DNA of 64,000 nucleotides from Pseudonocardia sp. SCN 73-27 (GTDB lineage Bacteria; Actinomycetota; Actinomycetes; Mycobacteriales; Pseudonocardiaceae), in the NCBI GenBank assembly GCA_001725415.1, contig MEGH01000003.1:104185-168184 (forward strand), written 5' to 3'. The position numbers were made by a program, and so were the translations under genes. Position 1 is the first letter of the stretch. Each line of letters starts with the position of its first letter. Under the pieces are notes generated by a model. The model did no database searches, was not told the origin of the DNA, and was given only the letters and a program-made list of their open reading frames with translations. Positions 43,590-51,650 of the stretch are shown here, in pieces.

Positions 43590-44428
43590 CCGCGCATGCA
43601 GCCGTCAGACACCCGGACAACATCGCCGCCTCCCCGGCCTTGTCCGCGACCGGTGTCACCGTCCGGTTCGGAGGGCTCGCCGCGTGTGCGGATGTCTCCA
43701 TCGTCGTCCCCCAGGGCGCAATGGTCGGGCTCGTCGGGCCGAACGGAGCCGGAAAGTCCACGCTGTTCAGCGTGCTCTCGGGCCTCAGACGGCCGACGGC
43801 TGGACAGGTCTTCATCGGTGGCCGCGACGCGACCCGCGTGAGCGCACGAGCCCGTAGCAGGCTCGGTCTCGCCCGAACGTTCCAGCAGCCCGAGCTGTTC
43901 ACCGGGCTCACGGTGCGCGAACACCTCGTTCTCGCCCATCGCAGCCGGCACGCGGCCGCACGCCTGTGGGCCGACCTGCTCGTTGCAGGTGCGCTGCGTG
44001 GGGGGACCGGCCCCGAGGACGAGCGCGTCGACTATCTGATCGATGCCCTGTACCTGCGCGACGTCGAGCACCAGCTCGCCGGGACGCTGCCCCTGGGGAC
44101 CAGCCGTCTCCTCGAAGTAGGCCGGGCGCTGGCCACCGACCCATCGGTCCTCCTGCTCGACGAACCGCTGTCCGGGCTCGACGAACACGAGGCCGAGGGG
44201 CTCGCTCGCACGCTGCGCCGGGTCAACCGGGAGGAGGGCGTCGCGATGTTGCTCGTCGAGCACGACGTGGCAATGGTCCTGAGCACCTGTTCGTCGATCG
44301 TCGTCCTCGACTTCGGCGTCGTGATCGCCACCGGCACACCGGAGGAAGTCCGCACGGACCCTCGCGTCCGCGCCGCCTACCTCGGCGACGAGCCCATCGA
44401 CGTTCCCGACCCGGACGGTGCCACATGA
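43586..44428 (+). CDS. LivG-type ABC ATPase (system 1)
   Basis: The protein has 280 residues from a TTG overlapping the previous stop (TTGA). Walker A GPNGAGKST (about 52), Q-loop region RTFQQPELFTGLTVREHL, signature region LPLGTSRLLEVGRAL, Walker B LLLDEPLSGLDEHE and H-loop VEHDVAMVL. The signature is LGTSR in place of LSxGQ, as is common in LivG. It powers import together with the following LivF and the fused permease. Confidence 0.9.
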   Translation: MTAHAAVRHPDNIAASPALSATGVTVRFGGLAACADVSIVVPQGAMVGLVGPNGAGKSTLFSVLSGLRRPTAGQVFIGGRDATRVSARARSRLGLARTFQQPELFTGLTVREHLVLAHRSRHAAARLWADLLVAGALRGGTGPEDERVDYLIDALYLRDVEHQLAGTLPLGTSRLLEVGRALATDPSVLLLDEPLSGLDEHEAEGLARTLRRVNREEGVAMLLVEHDVAMVLSTCSSIVVLDFGVVIATGTPEEVRTDPRVRAAYLGDEPIDVPDPDGAT

Positions 44429-45210
44429 CCTCGGCAGTGACGCCTGCGGACCACGACCACGCCGAACCCGACGCCGTCGCGCGCAGCGCCGACGGTGGGC
44501 TCCTCGTCGAAGGCCTCGGCGTCGACTACGGGCAGTCCAGAGCGCTGTTCGGTCTCGACCTCGCCGCACGGGGCGGTTCTGCGCTGGCCGTGCTCGGGCC
44601 CAACGGTGCCGGCAAGTCCACTCTCGGGCGAGCGGTGGCCGGGCTCGTCCCCGTGTGTTCGGGGCGGGTGTGGTTCGACGGGCAGGACATCACCGGCTGG
44701 GCGGCCCACCGCGTCCGCCGCGCCGGGCTCGCCTACATCCCGGAGGGCCGGGGCATCTTTCCCGGCCTCTCGGTCCTGGACAACCTGCGCATGGCCGTGC
44801 GCCAGCTGCCGTCCAAGAAGGCGCGCGAGACGGCGATCGACGCGGCCTACGGCCTGTTCCCGGTCCTCGAGCAGCGCCGGGACCAGCGGGCGGGCAGCCT
44901 CTCCGGCGGCGAACAGCAGATGCTCGCGCTCGGCCGCGTGCTCGTTGTCGGGCCGAAGTTGATCGTCGCCGATGAGATGTCGCTCGGGCTGGCTCCGCTG
45001 ATGGTCAACGCGGTCTTCGACGGCCTTGCGACAGCACGCGAGGATGGCGTCACGGTCGTCCTGATCGAGCAGTTCGTGCATCGGGCCCTTGCGTTCGCCG
45101 ACGACTGCGCAGTGATCTCGCGAGGGCAGGTGACCTGGTCGGGCCCGGCCGCAGAAGCCGGTCCGCAGGTCCTGGAGCAGTACCTCGGAGCTGCGGCCGG
45201 CCCAGCCTGA
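44425..45210 (+). CDS. LivF-type ABC ATPase (system 1)
   Basis: The protein has 261 residues; the ATG overlaps the LivG stop. Walker A GPNGAGKST (about 54), YIPEGRGIFPGLSVLDNLRMAV (LivF-type Q-loop region), signature SLSGGEQQMLALGR, Walker B LIVADEMSLGLAPL (ADE in place of LDE) and the H-loop position occupied by Q (VLIEQFV), which is the rule in LivF proteins. It is a complete, intact counterpart of the frameshifted LivF at 52395. Confidence 0.9.
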   Translation: MTSAVTPADHDHAEPDAVARSADGGLLVEGLGVDYGQSRALFGLDLAARGGSALAVLGPNGAGKSTLGRAVAGLVPVCSGRVWFDGQDITGWAAHRVRRAGLAYIPEGRGIFPGLSVLDNLRMAVRQLPSKKARETAIDAAYGLFPVLEQRRDQRAGSLSGGEQQMLALGRVLVVGPKLIVADEMSLGLAPLMVNAVFDGLATAREDGVTVVLIEQFVHRALAFADDCAVISRGQVTWSGPAAEAGPQVLEQYLGAAAGPA

Positions 45211-45258
45211 CGCCGTGGATACGACACCCGTTCCGACACCGCTGTTGAAAGGGAACTC

Positions 45259-45780
45259 ATGACATCGACCACGCCGGATCTCGCCGACCAGCTCCAAGAG
45301 TTCCGCGACCACCGAGAGATGACCGACAGGCTGGCCACCTGGTGCCGGTGCGTCGACACCCGTGACATGGGGCCCATGACCGACGTGTTCGACGAGGACG
45401 TCGTCTGGGACTTCGGCGGCGGCACCGTCGACCGTGGTCTCGCCGCGGTCGTCGAGCGGATCACCGCACACGTCGTCGTCGCCACCTACTGCGGAAATCG
45501 CCAGATCCACCTCGCCAATGTCCGCATCGACATCGACGGGGACACCGCCCGCAGCAGCGCCTACTTCTTCTCGACCTCGGCCGGGATCCGCGAGTACGAG
45601 GGCCAGGCACTCCTGGAGTGGGGCACCTACGACGACACCTGGCGCCGGGGGTCGGCCGGGTGGCGGATCGCGCACAGGAACTACGAGATGCGCATCCAGA
45701 GCGGGCCGCTGGAGATCGTCTACGGCAGCGCTCCCGCCGAGATGTGGCAGGAAGGCGACCACCGCCGCCTCGACCACTGA
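45259..45780 (+). CDS. SnoaL/NTF2-like protein
   Basis: The protein has 173 residues with GAAAGGGA before the ATG. It has a cone-shaped NTF2-like alpha+beta fold: an N-terminal helix pair LQEFRDHREMTDRLATWCRCVDTRDMGPMTDVFDEDVVWDFGGG, then strands IHLANVRIDIDGDTARSSAYFF and YDDTWRRGSAGWRIAHRNYEMR. Members are dehydratases, cyclases or isomerases (SnoaL, scytalone dehydratase, ketosteroid isomerase) acting on hydrophobic cyclic substrates. The WRIxHR end fits the family. In this setting an isomerase or dehydratase step is likely, but the substrate is unknown. Confidence 0.78.
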   Translation: MTSTTPDLADQLQEFRDHREMTDRLATWCRCVDTRDMGPMTDVFDEDVVWDFGGGTVDRGLAAVVERITAHVVVATYCGNRQIHLANVRIDIDGDTARSSAYFFSTSAGIREYEGQALLEWGTYDDTWRRGSAGWRIAHRNYEMRIQSGPLEIVYGSAPAEMWQEGDHRRLDH

Positions 45781-45805
45781 ATCGCGACGTGACCGAGGAG
45801 TGAGG

Positions 45806-46639
45806 ATGACTGGACGGGTTGCTGGCAAGGTCGCGCTGGTCACCGGCGCGGCGCGTGGCCAGGGGCGCAGCCACGCGGTGCGGCTGGCCCAGGAGGGCGC
45901 CAACATCATCGCGGTCGACATCTGCGCCCAGATCGACACGGTGCCCTACCAGATGTCGACCCCGGAGGACCTCGGCGAGACGGTCAGCGCCGTGGAGGCT
46001 CTGGACCGACGCATCGTGGCTGCGACAGCCGATGTGCGCGAGCTCGACGCTCTCACCGAGGCGATCGACAAAGGTGTGGCCGAACTGGGCCGACTCGACA
46101 TCGTCAGCGCCGGCGCCGGGGTCGCCGATTTCGGTCGTGCCGAGGAGCTCACCGCAGCCCAGTGGGAGCACATGATCGGCACAAATCTGACCGGCGTGTG
46201 GAACACGGCCCGCGCGGCGATCCCGCACCTGGTCGCCGGCGGAAGGGGCGGATCGATCACGATCACCAGCTCGGCAGCAGGCCTGCGTGCCTTCGAGAAC
46301 ATGGTCCACTACGTCGCCGCCAAGCACGGCGTCGTCGGCGTGATGCGGGCACTCGCCCTCGAGCTGGCGTCTCATTCCATCCGTGTCAACACGATCCACC
46401 CCTGCACCGTGAACACGGCCATGACCCACAACAAGGTCACGTACGACCTGTTCGCGCCGGACCTCCACGACCCGACGGCGGACGACCTCGCCGGCAGATT
46501 CCGTGCGCTCAACGCGTTACCCGTGCCGTGGATCGAACCGATCGACGTCTCGAACGCACTACTCTTCCTCGCTTCCGACGAGGCGCGCTACATCACCGGG
46601 GTGACCCTCCCGGTGGACGCAGGCCTGCTGGGCATGTGA
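45806..46639 (+). CDS. Mycofactocin-coupled SDR (copy 2)
   Basis: The protein has 277 residues from the ATG at 45806 (GAGG upstream). TGAARGQGRSHAVRLAQEGANIIAVDIC and the insertion PEDLGETVSAVEALDRRIVAATADVRE are the mycofactocin-coupled SDR hallmarks. Catalytic Ser in ITSSAAG and YVAAK are present. It is closely related to the copy at 37127 over its whole length, so the island has two paralogs, presumably for two different alcohol steps or stereoisomers. No mycofactocin biosynthesis gene is in the window; it would have to be elsewhere. Confidence 0.9.
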   Translation: MTGRVAGKVALVTGAARGQGRSHAVRLAQEGANIIAVDICAQIDTVPYQMSTPEDLGETVSAVEALDRRIVAATADVRELDALTEAIDKGVAELGRLDIVSAGAGVADFGRAEELTAAQWEHMIGTNLTGVWNTARAAIPHLVAGGRGGSITITSSAAGLRAFENMVHYVAAKHGVVGVMRALALELASHSIRVNTIHPCTVNTAMTHNKVTYDLFAPDLHDPTADDLAGRFRALNALPVPWIEPIDVSNALLFLASDEARYITGVTLPVDAGLLGM

Positions 46640-46726
46640 GAACCGGGCTCAGGCCGACCCGTTCCGACAAAGACAGATGGAGAGACGAGATGAGCGGTGT
46701 CCGCACGACCCCAACGGTGACACCTC

Positions 46727-48208
46727 ATGGGTGACGCCGGGGTACAGGCCGATCTGGAGGCCACCACCAACCGACTGATGCTCATCGGCGGAGAACTCGT
46801 CGCCGCGGGGTCGGGAGCGACGATGCCCGTCGTGAGCCCCGGCGACGGGCGCTCGCTCGGGGAAGTCCCCGCAGCCGACGCGAGCGACATCGACAAGGCT
46901 GTCCGAGCCGCTCACACTGCGTTCGAGTCGTGGCGGTTCACCGACATTGCCGTGCGCCGGCAACGCATTCTCGACCTGGCGGCCGTCGTCCGGGAGGACG
47001 CAGCCGCGCTGGCCTACCTCGATGCCGTCGACTCCGGCAGCCCGATCCGGTCGATGCGCCAGGACCTCGGCCACGCGAGTTTCGCCGCGGAGTTCTTCGC
47101 AGGCCTCGCCTTCAGCTGGGGCGGCCGCTCGGTTCCGGTGATGGGGCGAGCCGTGGATTACACGGTCCGGGAGCCCTACGGCGTCACCGCGCGGATCATC
47201 CCCTTCAATCATCCGCTGGTCTTCGCGGCCTGGAAGATCGTGCCGCCGCTGCTCACCGGCAACACCGTGGTGATGAAACTGCCGGACCAGACGCCGCTGT
47301 CCGGGCTGCGGCTGGCGGCGCGCATCGCCGCTCTCTTCCCGCCAGGTGTTGTGAACTTCGTGACCGGCCGCGGCGCCGAGGCGGGCGCGGCGCTGGTCGA
47401 GCATCCGCTCGTGCGGAGGGTGGCGTTCATCGGCTCGGTGCCCACCGGGACGGCTATCGCGAAGGCCGCAGCCGCACGGTTGGTGCCCTACACGATGGAG
47501 CTGGGTGGAAAGAACCCGATGGTCGTCTGCGCCGACGCCGACCCTGCCCAAGCGGCACGGGCTGCGGTGCGCGGCATGAACTTCTCGACCCAGGGCGAGT
47601 CCTGCGGTTCCTACTCGCGGCTGTTCCTGCACGAAGACGTCCACGACGACGTCGTGGCGCGGATCGTCGACGAGGTCCGTGCGGTCCGCGTCGGTCACCC
47701 GCTCGACGAGGAGTCCGACATGGGTGCCCTCATCGACGCCCCTGCGGTTGACCGAATGGCCGAGCACGTGGCGGGAGCCGTCGCGGCGGGCGCGTCGGTG
47801 GCGACCGGAGGGAACCGGCTCTCGGGCGGGCGCCTGGCTGAGGGGTTCTACTACGAGCCGACGGTCCTGACGGATGTGCAGCAGTCGATGCCGGTCGCCC
47901 GCACCGAACTGTTCGGTCCGGTGCTGTCGGTCCTGCGTTGGAAGGACCCGGCGCGGTTGCTCGAGGAGGTCAACGACACCGACCTCGGACTGACCGCGAA
48001 CGTCCATACCAACGACCTGCAGCTGGCCCACCGGCTCGCCGAGCGCATCGAGTGCGGCTCGATCGCGATCAACGGCGACGGAGGTCAGCACTGGTTCGGT
48101 GCGCCGTTCGGCGGCTTCAAGTCCTCCGGATTCGGCAAGGAGGACACCGTCGACGAGCTTCTCGACAGCACTCGTGAGAAGAACCTGAACTTCCGCCTCG
48201 TTCCCTGA
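46727..48208 (+). CDS. NAD(P)-dependent aldehyde dehydrogenase
   Basis: The protein has 493 residues. It has the ALDH-superfamily active site: catalytic Cys in GESCGSYSRLF (about 294), general base Glu in TMELGGKNPM (about 259), Asn in IPFNHPLVFAAWKIVPPLLTGNTVVMKLPDQTP, and GSVPTGTAIAKAA. It oxidises an aldehyde, probably made by one of the mycofactocin SDRs, to the acid that an acyl-CoA synthetase can activate. It is the last plus-strand gene before the converging terminator at 48216. Confidence 0.92.
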   Translation: MGDAGVQADLEATTNRLMLIGGELVAAGSGATMPVVSPGDGRSLGEVPAADASDIDKAVRAAHTAFESWRFTDIAVRRQRILDLAAVVREDAAALAYLDAVDSGSPIRSMRQDLGHASFAAEFFAGLAFSWGGRSVPVMGRAVDYTVREPYGVTARIIPFNHPLVFAAWKIVPPLLTGNTVVMKLPDQTPLSGLRLAARIAALFPPGVVNFVTGRGAEAGAALVEHPLVRRVAFIGSVPTGTAIAKAAAARLVPYTMELGGKNPMVVCADADPAQAARAAVRGMNFSTQGESCGSYSRLFLHEDVHDDVVARIVDEVRAVRVGHPLDEESDMGALIDAPAVDRMAEHVAGAVAAGASVATGGNRLSGGRLAEGFYYEPTVLTDVQQSMPVARTELFGPVLSVLRWKDPARLLEEVNDTDLGLTANVHTNDLQLAHRLAERIECGSIAINGDGGQHWFGAPFGGFKSSGFGKEDTVDELLDSTREKNLNFRLVP

Positions 48209-48215
48209 CGGCCGA

Positions 48216-48253
48216 CGAGCGGGGGGCCGCCGCTCGGCCTCGTCCCCCGCTCG
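48216..48253. terminator. Convergent terminator of both island operons
   Basis: CGAGCGGGGG (48216-48225) and CCCCCGCTCG (48244-48253) form a perfect 10-bp stem. The 18-base loop itself contains a competing GAGCGG/CCGCTC pairing. It lies between the aldehyde dehydrogenase and PrpD-like stops, so it probably ends both long transcripts. Confidence 0.7.
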
Positions 48254-48262
48254 CCGAGCCGG

Positions 48263-49627
48263 TCACGGAACGGTCAGCGCCATCAGACCGCCGACCCCGT
48301 CGACATCGCCGAGGGTTGCGACGGCGTCGCGGATCTCCTCGGCGGCCTCGGGATCGAGCACTCCTGAGACGTTGGCCAGGAACTTGGTCACGACGTCCCG
48401 ATCGTCGGTGTCGGCGTGGTCGGGATGACCGCGGAAGCCGTGCTGCACGTGTGACAGGCACCGCCCGCCATCGAGCTCGATGTCGATCCGGCAGCTCAGG
48501 GGCGGCAGGTCTGCCTCGAACTCCGTCGCGTAGAACTCGATCCGGTCGAGAATGTGAGTCACGTCGGGATCGGTCCACAGCTCGGAGGCGAAGTAGTCGG
48601 CCGGTCTGTTGCCCCCTCGTGCGAGCAGAAGCGCCACGCTGAACGCGGTACTGAACTGCGCAGACACAGCATCGGTGGGCCGCCGTGACGCCAGCGCGCC
48701 CTCGATCGCGAAAGAAGGCACCCCGAGCCGGATCCGCCTGATCGTCTCCGGCCGCAGGTCGTGGTGGGCTACGAGACGGCCGACGCCGTCCAGGGCCGGC
48801 GCAGCCGACCCGATCGTCGGATACATCCGGAACACGGTGTCGACGATGTGGGTCCGGTCCCACGTGCGCTCGACGGCCCCGAAGTCCACCGTGTCACCAC
48901 CGAACATGCGGAACAGGCCGTGCCGGCCCTCGATGGTCGTGGCCGGCCCGGTCATGCCACCGGCAGCGAGCTGCGCCGCTTGGATGCCATTGCGTCCGGC
49001 CGATCCCGGGTGCAGGCGTTTGACCTCGCCGCCGGAGAACTCGCACTCGACGGTGCCCGACACGTCGCTGCCCGCGATGCCGAACGCGTGGGTGAGCCGC
49101 TGGGGATCCAGCCCGAGCAGCCGGCCGGCGACCGCTGTCGCGCCGAAGGTCCCGAAAATCTTCGCGACATGCCACCCGCTCGCCATCGCCGGCCGCAGCG
49201 CGGCGCTGCCGAGCAGCGCCATCACCTGGACCCCCGCGATGATCGCGGTGACGACCTCACGGCCGGATGCGCCGGTACTCTCCCCCAACGCCAGCGCGGC
49301 AGGAACGACATACGAGCCGGGATGCGACGCCGCCATGTGGGCGTCGTCGAACTCGCATGCGGCGGCGAGGGTGCCATTGGCGTAGGCGGCGTACGCCGCG
49401 ATCGTCCGCCCGTCGGACCCGACGATCGTTGCGTCCGGGCGAGCCCCCATGGCGGCGACCAGACGGGGTACCGCCGACACGTTGGCCAGTGTGGAGCCGA
49501 GGACCTGCACCCCGAGCTGGTCGAGAACCTGCAGCTCGGCCACCTCGACTGCTCGGTCCGGGAGATCGTCGAGGTCGAGCCCGACGACCATCCGGGCCAG
49601 CCGCAGCGCCAGCGACTCCTCGGACAT
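48263..49627 (-). CDS. MmgE/PrpD family protein (2-methylcitrate dehydratase-like)
   Basis: The protein has 454 residues. The MmgE/PrpD fold has its N-terminal helical domain (about 1-260) with GSDGRTIAAYAAYANGTLAAACEFDDAHMAASHPGSYVVPAALALGE, and KRLHPGSAGRNGIQAAQLAAGGMTGP (family signature with conserved Lys/His). The smaller C-terminal domain follows (about 270-440). Members include 2-methylcitrate dehydratase, cis-aconitate decarboxylase and iminodisuccinate epimerase. It should act on a polycarboxylate or related hydroxy acid. It is the last gene of the minus-strand operon. Confidence 0.87.
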   Translation of the reverse strand: MSEESLALRLARMVVGLDLDDLPDRAVEVAELQVLDQLGVQVLGSTLANVSAVPRLVAAMGARPDATIVGSDGRTIAAYAAYANGTLAAACEFDDAHMAASHPGSYVVPAALALGESTGASGREVVTAIIAGVQVMALLGSAALRPAMASGWHVAKIFGTFGATAVAGRLLGLDPQRLTHAFGIAGSDVSGTVECEFSGGEVKRLHPGSAGRNGIQAAQLAAGGMTGPATTIEGRHGLFRMFGGDTVDFGAVERTWDRTHIVDTVFRMYPTIGSAAPALDGVGRLVAHHDLRPETIRRIRLGVPSFAIEGALASRRPTDAVSAQFSTAFSVALLLARGGNRPADYFASELWTDPDVTHILDRIEFYATEFEADLPPLSCRIDIELDGGRCLSHVQHGFRGHPDHADTDDRDVVTKFLANVSGVLDPEAAEEIRDAVATLGDVDGVGGLMALTVP

Positions 49628-49680
49628 GAGGGCCTCCTCCGTCGATCCGCCACGACGATCGGGGCGGCCGGATGTAGGGA

Positions 49681-50439
49681 TCAGGTCAGAAAGCCGCCGT
49701 CGACAGCCAGGTGCGCGCCCGTCACGTACGACGCGTCGTCGGAGAGCAGGAACGCGACCGCCGTCGCGATCTCGACCGGTTCCCCGACACGCCGGGCCGG
49801 GATCGTCGGGAGCATCGCCTCGACCTCCCCGGGCTCGCCGGCCTCGTTCGTCATCGGGGTGTTGATGACACCGGGCTGCAGCTCGTTGATGCGGATCCCC
49901 CTGGCGCCCCAGTCGTGCGCCGCGGAGCGGGTGAGGCCGCGGATACCATGCTTACTCGCGGTGTAGGCCGCTCGCATCGGGAGCCCGCGGTCACCGAACA
50001 CACTGGACACGTTGACGACGGCGCCGCCGCCTGCCGCAGCGATGGCGGGCAGCTCGGCACGCATGCAGTAGAAGACGGCTGACAGGTTGGTCGCGAGGGT
50101 CGCCTGCCAGACCGGGACCGGGAGATCAGGTACGTCGGCATGCACGCTCGCGATGCCGGCATTGTTGACCGCTAGATGCAACGCCCCGAACGTCTCGACG
50201 GTTCGGTCCACCGCGAATTGCACAGCGGCGGGGTCGGTGACGTCGGTGGGGACGACGAGGGCGCGGCCGCCGGTCGCCTCGATCTCTTCGCCCACGGCCC
50301 GCAGGGGGTCTTCGTGCAGCCCCAGCAGGGTGACCACGGCACCACGTTCGGCGAGCAACGAGGCCGTCGCCGCTCCGATCCCGGTTCCTGCTCCGGTGAC
50401 GAGCGCGACCTTCCCGTAGAACTCGGTGCGTGTGGACAT
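49681..50439 (-). CDS. Short-chain dehydrogenase/reductase
   Basis: The protein has 252 residues, a classical SDR: TGAGTGIG, VNNAGIASV, Ser in VSSVFGDRG, YTASK with all catalytic residues, and C-terminal VDGG. It is of the FabG-like size, with likely NAD(H) or NADP(H) use on a hydroxyacyl or alcohol group. It is upstream of the PrpD-like gene by 53 bp. The 220-bp region before it holds an ATTAGCCT operator-like site (50647). Confidence 0.88.
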   Translation of the reverse strand: MSTRTEFYGKVALVTGAGTGIGAATASLLAERGAVVTLLGLHEDPLRAVGEEIEATGGRALVVPTDVTDPAAVQFAVDRTVETFGALHLAVNNAGIASVHADVPDLPVPVWQATLATNLSAVFYCMRAELPAIAAAGGGAVVNVSSVFGDRGLPMRAAYTASKHGIRGLTRSAAHDWGARGIRINELQPGVINTPMTNEAGEPGEVEAMLPTIPARRVGEPVEIATAVAFLLSDDASYVTGAHLAVDGGFLT

Positions 50440-50646
50440 CTACGTCTCGGCCCTTCTGCTCACGTGGTTGCCGAGTGCCGACGCGGCTGCGCGGACAGCT
50501 CGGTCGTGCGCGGTGACGCCCGGCGTAGACAGCGACGTCGATCGGCCGACAAGCGGTGAGGACGCTGTCAGCGGGGCACGTGGCGCAGATCGGGAGACGC
50601 GTCCCATGCCGGGCGGACTGGTGCCCATCATACAGTAGAGGATTAT

Positions 50647-50663
50647 CATTAGCCTAGTCATGG
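50647..50663. promoter_or_regulatory. Operator-like element CATTAGCCTAGTCATGG
   Basis: It matches the elements at 29541 (14 of 17 bases) and 30606, and shares TTAGCCTA with 35321. It lies at the very start of the EthD pseudogene, whose ATG is inside it, and about 210 bp upstream of the minus-strand SDR. Confidence 0.45.
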
Positions 50664-51020
50664 CGTCACTGGCCTACGACAGGGTCGACTTCCTCACCCA
50701 CGCCGACGCGGATCTTCCTCCTCGAGCGAGACCGCCGACCGAGCCTCGACTGCTCTCACGAAGGTCCCCCCGACGTCCACGCAGGCCTGACCGGCCGCCC
50801 ACGTGTGGGTGATCGACGGGGTCGTCGACCACCCCCCGGGCGATGACTTCGACGCGGTGGCAGAACTACGGTTCGACAGCGTCGACGACGTGCGGGCCTT
50901 CAGCCGCTCTGTTCGTGACGACCTTGCTCATGCGGCGCGCAGGATTGTGCGACGAGACCAGCACCGTCGCGATGGCGACTCGACTCAGCCATGCCCGTCC
51001 GGCGGCCCGGACTGGCGCAG
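50660..51020 (+). pseudogene. Frameshifted, internally deleted EthD-domain gene
   Basis: From an ATG at 50660 the frame reads MASLAYDRVDFLTHADADL, matching LEYDGVNFLTLTSADIAL of the intact EthD protein (31984). After a gap, another frame has VVDHPPGDDFDAVAELRFDSVDDVRAFSRS, matching VVDRQPGYNFDAVTELWFDSPDELRDV. A third frame ends RRAGLCDETSTVAMATRLSHARPA, matching RRAEICDEMRTVAMTTRLSHARPA. Most of the first repeat is lost and at least two frame changes exist. It overlaps the end of the convergent isochorismatase gene. Confidence 0.72.
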
Positions 51021-51650
51021 CTGCACGGCGGCTTCCCGGATGTCGATCACATCGGCGTAGCGGTCCTGGAGATCGGCCAGCGCGACCGGCCCGGACAGCT
51101 GCCGTTGATCCGCCACACAGTCGGCGACGACCTGCATCCGTAGGCCGAGGGCGGCGCCGTCCACCGCGGTGGCCCGTACGCACCCGCTGGTCGTGAGCCC
51201 GCACAGAAGGACGGTGTCGACATCGGTGGCCGCGAGCCGTTCGGCGAGATCGGTACCTGCGAACGCCGACGCGTGATGTTTCTCGACGATCACGTCGCGC
51301 CCGTGAGGACCCAGCCGTGGGTCGAACTCCGCCGTCGGCCGACCACGTCGAAGTGGCTCCAGGTCGAACCTCGCCGCCCACGCCGGGTCCACATGTGTCA
51401 GGTCGTCGTGGACCACCCGCACCAGATACACGGGCACACCTGCCTCCCGCGCCTGGGCCAGCAGCCGAGCGGTCGCCGCCACAGCCGCGTGAGCCGAGTC
51501 GCCTGCCCCCTCGACGAAGAGAACCTGCATGTCGACGACGACGACGCACAAGCGCCTTCCGGGTCCGTGCCGGGGCCCGCGGCGTATCCCGGCGAGCAGT
51601 GCCGCCAGCGCAGCCTCGATCGTCACAGGAACGGCGTCAGAGGAAGACAT
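50985..51650 (-). CDS. Isochorismatase/cysteine hydrolase family protein
   Basis: The protein has 221 residues; the ATG at 51650 overlaps the end of the upstream SDR gene by 14 bp. Catalytic triad motifs: Asp in VVVVDMQVLFVEG (about 39), Lys in IVEKHHASAFAGTDL (about 122) and Cys in LLCGLTTSGCVRATAVDG (about 154) with the preceding cis-peptide segment. Relatives hydrolyse amides or carbamoyl groups (nicotinamidase, N-carbamoylsarcosine amidohydrolase) or isochorismate. This suggests that an amide or carbamoyl group may be removed in the pathway. Its C-terminal coding end overlaps the EthD remnant. Confidence 0.85.
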   Translation of the reverse strand: MSSSDAVPVTIEAALAALLAGIRRGPRHGPGRRLCVVVVDMQVLFVEGAGDSAHAAVAATARLLAQAREAGVPVYLVRVVHDDLTHVDPAWAARFDLEPLRRGRPTAEFDPRLGPHGRDVIVEKHHASAFAGTDLAERLAATDVDTVLLCGLTTSGCVRATAVDGAALGLRMQVVADCVADQRQLSGPVALADLQDRYADVIDIREAAVQLRQSGPPDGHG

